Source: Acidovorax sp. SUPP3334 (lineage in GTDB: Bacteria; Pseudomonadota; Gammaproteobacteria; Burkholderiales; Burkholderiaceae_C). Taken from it: a stretch of DNA of 36,616 bases. The position numbers were made by a program, and so were the translations under genes. The notes under the pieces were generated by a model, which was given only the letters and a program-made list of their open reading frames with translations, did not search any database and was not told the origin of the DNA. The stretch's first letter is position 1; every line of letters starts with the position of its first letter. Shown here in pieces: positions 17,338 through 24,458 of this stretch. The stretch lies in NCBI RefSeq assembly GCF_030159055.1, contig NZ_BQXQ01000042.1, positions 1 through 36,616 of the forward strand, written 5' to 3'.

Positions 17338-17365
17338 CGATCCAAGGGTAGCGGGGCTGCGTACA
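17338..17365 (+). promoter_or_regulatory. ECF-type promoter candidate (CGATCC-N16-CGTACA)
   Basis: The hexamers and the exact 16-bp spacer match the other three sites in this window. It lies in the gap after the LOV kinase gene, 135 bp upstream of the DUF1295 start. It would drive the DUF1295-DUF6134-DUF2177 operon. Confidence 0.6.
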
Positions 17366-17500
17366 TAACCCAGGCCGCGGTTTTTACGCGGCAGTCAAGG
17401 AACTGTCCATGCCGCCAAGCGAAGCCGCCATTTCCAGTCAACGAACCATCCTGGCGTTGCCCCATTGCACGCCGGAACAGCGCTGCTGAACGGGCCCGGC

Positions 17501-18310
17501 ATGAACACGCTGCCGCCAGCCGTCGTCGTTGCATTGAGCGGCCTCGCATGGACCTTGGCCGCGTCCGTGGCGACTTGGCTGGTCAGCGTGGTCCGCAAGG
17601 ATGCCAGCCTCGCAGACCGCATGTGGCCAGTGCTCATTGCGGGTTGCGGGTTCACCTACTGGGCGTGGTCGCCGACCATGGACGTCCGAGTGATCGCACT
17701 TTTGGTGCTGTCAGGCGCGTGGGGCTTGCGGCTGTGTGCCTACATCAGCGTCCGCAATTGGGGGCACGGCGAGGATCATCGGTATCGCGCCATGCGGGAG
17801 CGCAACAGCCCGAACTTCGCCGGCAAAAGCCTTTATCTGGTGTTCGGCCTGCAGGCCGTTCTCGCCTGGATCGTCTCCGCCCCGCTGATGTCGGGAGCGT
17901 TGGCGCCGCCCAGCTCTCTGGGCGTTGTGGACATGGCCGGCATTTCGCTGGCGGCGTTCGGCATCGGCTTCGAAGCGGTGGGCGACGCGCAAATGGCTCG
18001 CTTCAAATCCGATTCCTCCCATGCCGGGCAGGTCATGGACAAAGGGTTGTGGCGCTTTACACGCCACCCCAACTACTTCGGCGAAACCTGCGTCTGGTGG
18101 GGCTTGTGGTTGTTGGCCCTGAGCGGTGCCGGATGGGCGGGAGCCTGGACAGTCGTATCGCCCGTGCTCATGACGGTGCTGCTGCTGCGCGTTTCGGGTG
18201 TCTCGCTACTGGAAAAAGACATTGCGGAACGGCGCCCGGCTTATCGTGACTACATGCAGCGCACCAACGCGTTCATTCCCGGACCGCCACGGCAAGGGGC
18301 AAAGCAATGA
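17501..18310 (+). CDS. DUF1295 family membrane protein (steroid 5-alpha-reductase-like)
   Basis: This 269-residue protein has several hydrophobic segments and the C-terminal RFTRHPNYFGETCVWWGLWLL motif of DUF1295 proteins, related to isoprenylcysteine methyltransferases and steroid 5-alpha-reductases. It continues VSGVSLLEKDIAERRPAYRDY. A TTG at 17465 could extend it. The true substrate is unknown; a lipid-modifying role would suit the neighbouring fatty-acid genes. Its stop overlaps the start of the next gene (ATGA), so it is the first gene of a coupled set. The ribosome site at the chosen ATG is weak, so the start is uncertain. Confidence 0.88.
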   Translation: MNTLPPAVVVALSGLAWTLAASVATWLVSVVRKDASLADRMWPVLIAGCGFTYWAWSPTMDVRVIALLVLSGAWGLRLCAYISVRNWGHGEDHRYRAMRERNSPNFAGKSLYLVFGLQAVLAWIVSAPLMSGALAPPSSLGVVDMAGISLAAFGIGFEAVGDAQMARFKSDSSHAGQVMDKGLWRFTRHPNYFGETCVWWGLWLLALSGAGWAGAWTVVSPVLMTVLLLRVSGVSLLEKDIAERRPAYRDYMQRTNAFIPGPPRQGAKQ

Positions 18311-18966
18311 TCGATCACGCACCGCCCTCTCTCGCCAGGTACACCTTTTGCGCGGCTGCGGCACTGGGGTCGCTCTGGACACAGTCTGCAATCGCTGCCA
18401 TGCCCCCTGCGGCTGACTGGAATTTTCAGGTCACTCTGGATGGATCGCCCATTGGCGAGCATCGCTTTCACCTGCTGGCCCCCGCGGAACACGAGCGAAC
18501 GCTCATCAGCGAAGCCCGCTTCACCGTCAAGCTGCTGGGCATCGTGGTGTACAGATACCGGCACGATGCCCATGAAACATGGCGCAACGGCTGCCTGGAA
18601 ACCATTACCGCAGAGACGCAGGACGACGGCAAGCTCAACAAAGTCGATCTGCGCTTTCCAACGCCGGCCAGCCCCTCGGTTGCTGCTGCAGGGACGGGAT
18701 GCACCTTGAGCTTCGCTTACTGGAACCCCGCCATTCGCACCCAGGCTCAGTTGCTCAATGCCCAGACCGGCAAGGCCGAGACGGTGCAAGTGAACCGGCA
18801 GGACGATGGCACGGTGGAAGTACGTGGCCAAGCCGTGCCGGCATCGCTCTGGCGCATCGGTGGCCTGACTCACCCGATTGACCTCTGGTACGCCGCCGAT
18901 GGCGCGTGGATCGGGCTCGATTCCACCGTCGGCAACGGCCGAAAACTGAGCTACCGATTGAAATAA
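18307..18966 (+). CDS. DUF6134 family exported protein
   Basis: This 219-residue protein has an N-terminal signal peptide (hydrophobic FCAAAALGSLWTQSAIAA, cleavage near AIAA-MPP). The mature part has a DUF6134-like pattern: WNFQVTLDGSPIGEHRF, VVYRYRHDAHETWRNGCLETI, CTLSFAYWNP and a C-terminal LSYRLK. It is likely periplasmic, and no enzymatic motif is visible. It overlaps the DUF1295 gene by four bases and is followed 32 bp later by DUF2177. Proteins of this kind accompany RpoE-ChrR genes in other proteobacteria, in my recollection. The function is unknown. Confidence 0.8.
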   Translation: MIDHAPPSLARYTFCAAAALGSLWTQSAIAAMPPAADWNFQVTLDGSPIGEHRFHLLAPAEHERTLISEARFTVKLLGIVVYRYRHDAHETWRNGCLETITAETQDDGKLNKVDLRFPTPASPSVAAAGTGCTLSFAYWNPAIRTQAQLLNAQTGKAETVQVNRQDDGTVEVRGQAVPASLWRIGGLTHPIDLWYAADGAWIGLDSTVGNGRKLSYRLK

Positions 18967-18998
18967 CTGCGGAAGTACCGCGCCTTCAGGAGAAAACC

Positions 18999-19418
18999 AT
19001 GATGATCCGCCCCCTTGCCGTTGCCTACGCCTCCACGGCCCTGGTCTTTTTGGCGCTCGACGCCATTTGGCTCTCCACCATGGCCGATCGCCTCTACCGG
19101 CCAGGCATCGGGCACCTCATGCAGGACAAGTTCTCCGTGGCCCCTGCGGCGCTGTTCTATCTGCTTTATGTGGCTGGCGTGGTGATGATTGCCGTGCTGC
19201 CGGGGGTCGAACAACGCAGTTGGCTGACGGCCATGGGCATGGGTGCCCTGCTGGGGCTGATCGCCTACGCCACCTACGACTTGACCAACCAGGCGACGCT
19301 GAAAGATTGGCCTTGGAGCGTGACCATCGCCGACATGTGCTGGGGCGCCTTCGTCACCAGCGCCGCAGCGACCGCTGCCTGCTTGGCCACGCTGCGCTGG
19401 GGCGGCGAACTGCGCTGA
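18999..19418 (+). CDS. DUF2177 family membrane protein
   Basis: This 139-residue integral membrane protein has four hydrophobic segments. It shows the DUF2177 pattern: FLALDAIWLSTM, then LLYVAGVVMIAVLPG, GLIAYATYDLTNQATLKDWP and DMCWGAFVT. The start at 18999 has AGGAGAAAACC upstream. It is the last gene of the DUF1295 operon and faces the ChrR gene tail to tail. DUF2177 genes commonly lie near ChrR-type sigma systems. The function is unknown. Confidence 0.88.
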   Translation: MMIRPLAVAYASTALVFLALDAIWLSTMADRLYRPGIGHLMQDKFSVAPAALFYLLYVAGVVMIAVLPGVEQRSWLTAMGMGALLGLIAYATYDLTNQATLKDWPWSVTIADMCWGAFVTSAAATAACLATLRWGGELR

Positions 19419-19435
19419 CAGCGCGACTTTGCCGT

Positions 19436-19459
19436 GCGGGGCTCTCCATCAAGCCCCGC
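19436..19459. terminator. Possible bidirectional terminator between convergent genes
   Basis: GCGGGGCT and AGCCCCGC form a perfect 8-bp stem with an 8-base loop between the DUF2177 stop and the ChrR stop. TGCCG and CGGCA lie outside as a further partial pairing. There is no T-run, so its strength is uncertain. Confidence 0.5.
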
Positions 19460-19470
19460 GCGGTTCGGCA

Positions 19471-20142
19471 TCACATTCCGACCAGCGCCCCCACCCAGCG
19501 CGCCATGGCGCCATCGAAAAGCACGCGGCCTTCGATGCCCGCCAGGCAGATGCACTCTCCACCGGCTTCCACCACAGGTTGGTGGTGGACCTGCGTGTCG
19601 GCGCCATCGAAATCTCCAGGACCGAACAGAGCCCGTCCGTCGTGGAATGCGCCATGCAGCACCTGCGTCCACTCCACGTCGCTGTGCGTGTGCTGTGGAA
19701 GGCGCTTGCCTGCACCGATGCGCAGCAGCAGAACGTTCGCATCGGCATCGCCGGGCACCGTCACCCGGCTCCAGCGCACGCCGGGCCCGAGCCAATGCCA
19801 GGGCGATACCTTGCACGCATCGAGCGCGCCCGGCCAGAAAGCGCCCTCGGGCCAGCCCGCAGGGCGCGATGAACCACCGCGTACCGGCCCGGGACGTGGT
19901 CGAGCATGCCGATCGGGCCCGTCCAGAACAGCCAGGGTGCGGGCCAGGGCATCAGGCTGCAGCATGGCGGGCGCCATCCCTTCAAGCAACACCCCGCCGA
20001 CCATGTCGAGCGTGCACAGGCGCTCCCGGCAGTGGGCGCACATATCCACATGGGTTCGAACCAACAGCGACGCTGCAGCAGAAAGGTGCCCAGCAGCCTG
20101 GGCGAGCAGCACTTCGTCTGCGGGGTGATGTTGGATCGTCAT
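19471..20142 (-). CDS. chrR: ChrR-like zinc anti-sigma factor with cupin domain
   Basis: This 223-residue cytoplasmic protein holds the ECF sigma factor inactive until a signal such as singlet oxygen releases it. The N-terminal zinc-binding domain keeps His6, His31, Cys35 and Cys38, the same positions as the zinc ligands of Rhodobacter sphaeroides ChrR. The C-terminal cupin has QHTHSDVEWTQVLHG with His151, His153 and Glu157, and His186 or His187 later, comparable to the second metal site of ChrR. Its start overlaps the sigma stop by four bases (ATGA), so the two are coupled. The inducing signal is inferred from the family. Confidence 0.93.
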   Translation of the reverse strand: MTIQHHPADEVLLAQAAGHLSAAASLLVRTHVDMCAHCRERLCTLDMVGGVLLEGMAPAMLQPDALARTLAVLDGPDRHARPRPGPVRGGSSRPAGWPEGAFWPGALDACKVSPWHWLGPGVRWSRVTVPGDADANVLLLRIGAGKRLPQHTHSDVEWTQVLHGAFHDGRALFGPGDFDGADTQVHHQPVVEAGGECICLAGIEGRVLFDGAMARWVGALVGM

Positions 20143-20807
20143 GGCTCAAGGTGGCCGAGCAACCGGCGCAGGTGGTTCATCGCAAGGCGAACCCGGGATT
20201 TCACGGTGCCCAGCGGAATGCCCAGATCCTGTGCGATCTGGGCATGGGGATGTTCTTCGAAGAACGACAGGCGCAGCACATGGGCCTGGTCGGGCGATAG
20301 CTGCTGCATGGCACGTCGCACTTCACTCTCCTGCTGCGCGGCCTGGCAATGCTCGTCGGGCTCCAAAGCGGTGTCGGGCATGCGTTCGGCCTGCCCCTCT
20401 TCCAGCTCCAGTTCCTGATAGGAGCGGCGCCGGAAATGGTCCACCCGCAAGTTGCGCGCGACCGTGAAAACCCAGGTGGAAACGCCTGCATGGGACGGAT
20501 CGAAAAGATGCGCCTTGCGCCATACGCTGACGAGCGCCTCCTGGGCCAACTCTTCCGCCGTTGCCTCTGCCGTACCCAAGCGGATCAGATAGGCCTTCAC
20601 GCGCGGCGCAAAGTGCTTGAAAAGCGCCGCAAAAGCCTGCCGATCGCCGTGCGTTGCCACCGCCTGGACGAGGGCACTCAACTCTTCCCCTGTCGGATGG
20701 GCTCCAAAGGTGTTTGGCTGGGTCACGATCGACAGATAAGGGGGCCAGGATTTTCGAGGCCTGGAAGGCCGCTCGGCGGGCTGGCGGACGGTAGTCATGC
20801 TGCTCAT
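20139..20807 (-). CDS. rpoE: ECF sigma factor, RpoE/ECF11-like, partner of ChrR
   Basis: This sigma-70 family ECF factor of about 222 residues has region 2 in GDRQAFAALFKHFAPRVKAYL and LAQEALVSVWRKAHLFD, then VARNLRVDHFRRR, and region 4 in LSPDQAHVLRLSFFEEHPHAQIAQDLGIPLGTVKSRVRLAM. The ATG at 20807 is used here, but it lies inside the -10 element of a good ECF promoter match, so the ATG at 20798 (219 residues) may be the real start, giving a nearly leaderless message. It is coupled to chrR and divergent from the flavin-oxidase operon. It is not the same type as the FecI-like factor at 5753. Confidence 0.93.
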   Translation of the reverse strand: MSSMTTVRQPAERPSRPRKSWPPYLSIVTQPNTFGAHPTGEELSALVQAVATHGDRQAFAALFKHFAPRVKAYLIRLGTAEATAEELAQEALVSVWRKAHLFDPSHAGVSTWVFTVARNLRVDHFRRRSYQELELEEGQAERMPDTALEPDEHCQAAQQESEVRRAMQQLSPDQAHVLRLSFFEEHPHAQIAQDLGIPLGTVKSRVRLAMNHLRRLLGHLEP

Positions 20808-20832
20808 ACGCAACACTCGGCGGATTAGATCA
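20805..20832 (-). promoter_or_regulatory. ECF-type promoter candidate, minus strand (TGATCT-N16-CGTATG)
   Basis: The -35 element is at 20832-20827 and the -10 element at 20810-20805, with exactly 16 bp between. It would autoregulate the sigma/chrR pair. The predicted transcription start falls near 20798, at or next to an ATG in frame with the sigma gene. Confidence 0.6.
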
Positions 20833-20846
20833 CAGCCCATCTGACG

Positions 20847-20874
20847 GAATCCAAATGCCGGGTCACTGCGTATA
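20847..20874 (+). promoter_or_regulatory. ECF-type promoter candidate (GAATCC-N16-CGTATA)
   Basis: This site lies 40 bp upstream of the flavin-oxidase gene at 20915, and only 14 bp from the divergent site for the sigma gene. The same hexamers and spacer recur at 10302 and 17338. Confidence 0.65.
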
Positions 20875-20914
20875 GCCACACAATAGCCCACGAGGAGACT
20901 TCGAGGATGACGCA

Positions 20915-22309
20915 ATGACAATCCATGCGGCGGCTGCGCCCGCATCGCCCGCCGACGCACCCGCCAACGGGCGGGCGCTGGACGTGGCCGTGATCGGCAG
21001 CGGCATTTCGGGCCTGTCGGCCGCATGGCTGCTGGCTCCGCGCCACCAGGTCACCCTGTTCGAGGCCGACCGCCGGCCGGGCGGACACAGCCACACCGTC
21101 ACCGTGCCAGGTACGGATGGCGACATCGCCGTGGACACCGGCTTCATCGTCTACAACGAGTCGGCCTACCCCAACCTCACCGCGCTGTTTGCCCACCTTC
21201 AAGTTCCCACGCTGACGACCGAAATGTCGTTCGGTGTGAGCCTGGATGGCGGCGCACTCGAATACAGCGGATCGGGTTTTTCCGGCATTTTTGCGCAGCG
21301 CAGCAATCTGCTGAAGCTGCGGTTCTGGTCGATGCTGCGCGATCTGGTGCGCTTTTACCGCCAGGCACCCGACGATGTACGGCAGCTCGGCGACATTTCG
21401 CTCAACGAATACCTCGACCGGCACGGCTACGGCCGGGCATTTCGGGAAGACCATCTCTACCCCATGGCCGCGGCCATCTGGTCCACCCCTGCAGCCCGCA
21501 TCGGCGAGTACCCGGCCCAGGCCTTCGTGCGCTTTTGCGAAAACCACCATCTGCTGAATCTCGGCCACCGGCCTGCTTGGCGCACGGTGCAAGGCGGCAG
21601 CCAGCGCTACGTGGAAAAGATCACCGGCATCCTCGGTGCGGGGCTGCGCCTGCAGAGCGCCGCCATCGAGCTGCGCCGCACGGCCGAAGGCGTCTATGTT
21701 CGGACGGGCGACGCGCAGGAGTCGCGGCGCTTCGATCAGGTGGTGATCGCCACCCATGCCGATCAGGCCCTGCGCTTGCTGCCCGACGCGAGCGAGGCCG
21801 AGTCGACGCTGCTCGGCGCTTTCGGCTACAGCCGCAACCGGGCCGTGCTGCACAACGACCCTGCGCTCATGCCTCGCCGCCGCGCCGTATGGTCCAGCTG
21901 GAACTACGCGGCCGAGCGAGGCCACAGCGAAGCCTTGAGCGTGACCTACTGGATGAACCGCCTGCAGCACATTCCGGACGCGACCCCGCTGTTCCTGACC
22001 CTCAACCCGACCCAGGAGCCGCATCCCCGCCACCTGCTGCACAGCCAGACCTACGAGCATCCGATCTTCAACGGCGCCGCCATGCGGGCGCAGCAGGCGC
22101 TCTGGTCGCTGCAAGGCCAGCGCCGTACCTGGTTCTGCGGCGCCTACTTCGGCTCCGGCTTTCATGAAGACGGTTTGCAGGCCGGCCTTGCGGTGGCGGA
22201 AGCCCTGGGCGGCGTGCGCCGGCCGTGGACCGTGGCGAACGAGTCAGGGCGCATCCATCTGCCCGCAGCCCATGCAGGCGCCGCGGCCAGCCCGGGAGCG
22301 GCACGGTGA
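20915..22309 (+). CDS. FAD-dependent amine-oxidase-like oxidoreductase
   Basis: This 464-residue flavoprotein has the dinucleotide-binding VAVIGSGISGLSAAWLL at its N-terminus, then FEADRRPGGHSHTV, DTGFIVYNESAYPNL and a C-terminal FCGAYFGSGFHEDGL flavin-contact motif. The family (annotated as amine oxidase or NAD(P)-binding protein) usually sits beside DUF1365 and a cyclopropane-synthase-like methyltransferase, as here. A homologue in the R. sphaeroides RpoE regulon has been linked to furan fatty-acid formation, so lipid desaturation or oxidation is the best guess. The ATG has GAGG upstream; a nearby ATG at 20907 runs into a stop. The stop overlaps the next start (GTGA). Confidence 0.9.
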   Translation: MTIHAAAAPASPADAPANGRALDVAVIGSGISGLSAAWLLAPRHQVTLFEADRRPGGHSHTVTVPGTDGDIAVDTGFIVYNESAYPNLTALFAHLQVPTLTTEMSFGVSLDGGALEYSGSGFSGIFAQRSNLLKLRFWSMLRDLVRFYRQAPDDVRQLGDISLNEYLDRHGYGRAFREDHLYPMAAAIWSTPAARIGEYPAQAFVRFCENHHLLNLGHRPAWRTVQGGSQRYVEKITGILGAGLRLQSAAIELRRTAEGVYVRTGDAQESRRFDQVVIATHADQALRLLPDASEAESTLLGAFGYSRNRAVLHNDPALMPRRRAVWSSWNYAAERGHSEALSVTYWMNRLQHIPDATPLFLTLNPTQEPHPRHLLHSQTYEHPIFNGAAMRAQQALWSLQGQRRTWFCGAYFGSGFHEDGLQAGLAVAEALGGVRRPWTVANESGRIHLPAAHAGAAASPGAAR

Positions 22310-23100
22310 CCGAGCAGTCAGCGCTCTACACGGGCCGCGTGATGCACCAGCGGCTCAGCCCGGCCCGCCACCGGCTGCAGTACCGCGTCTTCTCGCTGCT
22401 GCTCGATCTCGACGAGCTGCCGGATCTGGACCGCAGGCTGCGTCTGTTCTCCGTCAATCGCTTCAATCTCTTCAGCCTTCGGGAAAAAGACTATGGCGGT
22501 GCCGAAGGGCTTTCGCTGCGCCAGCACCTGGATCAACAGTTGGTCGCCGCAGGGCTCGCTCCCGAAGGCCGCATTCAGATGCTGACCATGCCGCGCATCC
22601 TGGGCTACGCCTTCAATCCGCTCACCGTGTATTTTTGCCACCGGCCCGATGGCGTGCTTCAGGCCCTGCTGTACGAGGTCAACAACACGTTCGGCGAGCG
22701 CCATAGCTACCTCATCGCCGTGCCTGAATCCGAGCGGCACTCCACCCGCATCCGGCAGCAGTGCGAGAAAGATTTTCACGTGTCGCCCTTCCTCGCGCTG
22801 TCGATGCGCTATGCCTTCGACGTGTCGCTTCCCGCGCCGCAACGCCCTGGCATGGGCGTAGGCATCACGGCCAGCGACGCGCGCGGCCCGGTGCTGGTCG
22901 CACGCCTGCAGGCCCGCCGCCGGGCATTGAGCGATGGGGCCCTGGCGCGCGCATTCATCACCCACCCGCTGCTCACGCTCAAGGTCATAGGAGCCATTCA
23001 CTGGGAGGCGCTGCGGCTGTGGCTCAAGCGGGTTCCCTTGCACACCAAACCGCCTGCGCCCACTGTGCCCGTGACCATCATCAAGGCAAAAGACCTATGA
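22306..23100 (+). CDS. DUF1365 family protein
   Basis: This 264-residue protein has the DUF1365 pattern: YTGRVMHQRLSPARHRLQYRVFSLLLDLDEL, then LFSLREKDYG, MPRILGYAFNPLTVYFCH, LLYEVNNTFGERHSYL and KDFHVSPFL. It begins with GTG at 22306, which overlaps the stop of the oxidoreductase by three bases, and ends in an ATGA overlap with the methyltransferase, so all three are translated as one unit. The function of DUF1365 is not established. The upstream ATG-less extension seen in this frame is not used. Confidence 0.92.
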   Translation: MTEQSALYTGRVMHQRLSPARHRLQYRVFSLLLDLDELPDLDRRLRLFSVNRFNLFSLREKDYGGAEGLSLRQHLDQQLVAAGLAPEGRIQMLTMPRILGYAFNPLTVYFCHRPDGVLQALLYEVNNTFGERHSYLIAVPESERHSTRIRQQCEKDFHVSPFLALSMRYAFDVSLPAPQRPGMGVGITASDARGPVLVARLQARRRALSDGALARAFITHPLLTLKVIGAIHWEALRLWLKRVPLHTKPPAPTVPVTIIKAKDL

Positions 23101-24407
23101 CACTCCCCACCCCATCCACCGGGCTGCCGACGGACGGCGCGCACGCGGGCGCAACGGCTGCCACCACCCTCCCGGCCCGCACCACCTGGCGCTCTCGGCC
23201 GCTGGAGCGCATTCTTCGACGCCTGCTGACCAACGTGAGCTGCGGCACGCTGACCGTGGAGCTGCCCGGTGGCGAACGCGCGGAAGGCCGGGGCGCAGAG
23301 CCCGGTCCGCACGGCACCATCGTGCTGCACCGCTGGAAGCCGCTGTGGCGGCTGGCCGTGGGCGGCGACCTCGGCCTGGCCGAAAGCTACCGCCAGGGCG
23401 AATGGTCCAGTCCCGACTTGGCTGCGTTGCTCGAATTGGGCGTGCGCAACGAAGCTGGCTGGGGCCGCGCACTGCAGGCCAGCCTGCCCGCCCGGCTGGT
23501 CGCGCGGCTCTTTCACCTGCGGCGCGCCAACACGCGGCGAGGCAGCCGCCAGAACATCGCCTTCCACTACGACATGGGGAACGATTTCTACACCCAGTGG
23601 CTGGACCCGGACATGCTGTATTCCAGCGCCATCTACGGCACCGGGCAGGAATCGCTGGAGCAGGCCCAGCACGCCAAGCTGGCCCGCATCGCCACGCTGC
23701 TGTCTCCCAAGGCCGGCGAACGGGTACTGGAGATCGGCTGCGGCTGGGGGGCGCTGGCCATCGCCCTGGCCCGCGACACGGGTGCGAATGTGACCGGCCT
23801 CACGCTATCGTCCGAGCAATTGCGGCATGCCCGGCAGCGCGTGCAGGAAGAATCCCTCACGGAGCGCGTCGATCTGCGGCTGCAGGACTACCGCGATGTC
23901 GAAGGCCAGTTCGACCACATCGTTTCCATCGAAATGCTGGAAGCCGTCGGCGAACGCTATTGGCCGGCCTATTTCGAGACGCTCAAAGAGCGCCTGCGCC
24001 CCGGTGGCCGCGCTGTCGTGCAGGTCATCACCATCGCGGACGAACATTTCGAGCAGTACCGCAGCACCACGGACTTCATCCAGCGCTACATCTTTCCGGG
24101 CGGCATGCTGCCCTCGCCCTCGCGGCTGCGCGACGCCTTGGCGCGGGCGGGCCTGGCCCTGCAGGCCGCCGAAACCTTCGGCCCCAGCTACGCCACCACC
24201 CTGGCCGAGTGGCGGCACCGCTTTCTGAGTGCCTGGCCATCGATCGAGCCGCTGGGTTTCGACGCGCCCTTCAGGCGCCTGTGGGAGTACTACCTGTGCT
24301 ACTGCGAAGCCGGGTTCAGCACCGGCCGGGTCGATGTGGGGCTGTACACCATCGTCCATGCGGATGCAGGCGCCGCCCCGGTGAGGGCCGCTCCCAGCCC
24401 TGGTTAA
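23097..24407 (+). CDS. Cyclopropane-fatty-acid-synthase-like SAM methyltransferase
   Basis: This 436-residue S-adenosylmethionine-dependent enzyme is of the cyclopropane/mycolic methyltransferase family. Seen are FHYDMGNDFY, the SAM loop VLEIGCGWGALAI, SIEMLEAVGERYWPAYF, QRYIFPGGMLPS and EYYLCYCEAGF near the C-terminus. Such enzymes add methyl or methylene groups to unsaturated phospholipid acyl chains at the membrane surface. With the upstream flavoprotein and DUF1365 it forms the set seen in RpoE-ChrR regulons, possibly making methylated or furan fatty acids that quench singlet oxygen. That product is inferred. The N-terminal 40 residues are low-complexity. Confidence 0.93.
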   Translation: MTLPTPSTGLPTDGAHAGATAATTLPARTTWRSRPLERILRRLLTNVSCGTLTVELPGGERAEGRGAEPGPHGTIVLHRWKPLWRLAVGGDLGLAESYRQGEWSSPDLAALLELGVRNEAGWGRALQASLPARLVARLFHLRRANTRRGSRQNIAFHYDMGNDFYTQWLDPDMLYSSAIYGTGQESLEQAQHAKLARIATLLSPKAGERVLEIGCGWGALAIALARDTGANVTGLTLSSEQLRHARQRVQEESLTERVDLRLQDYRDVEGQFDHIVSIEMLEAVGERYWPAYFETLKERLRPGGRAVVQVITIADEHFEQYRSTTDFIQRYIFPGGMLPSPSRLRDALARAGLALQAAETFGPSYATTLAEWRHRFLSAWPSIEPLGFDAPFRRLWEYYLCYCEAGFSTGRVDVGLYTIVHADAGAAPVRAAPSPG

Positions 24408-24458
24408 CCCGCACTCACCGGCGGTTGTCCACGGCGGGGTGCATGCCAAAATCGCGCC

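Noticed and set aside
20825-22165. 446-residue minus-strand open frame opposite the flavin oxidase
   Set aside because: It crosses the divergent promoter region and has no recognisable domain; the plus-strand flavoprotein is certain.
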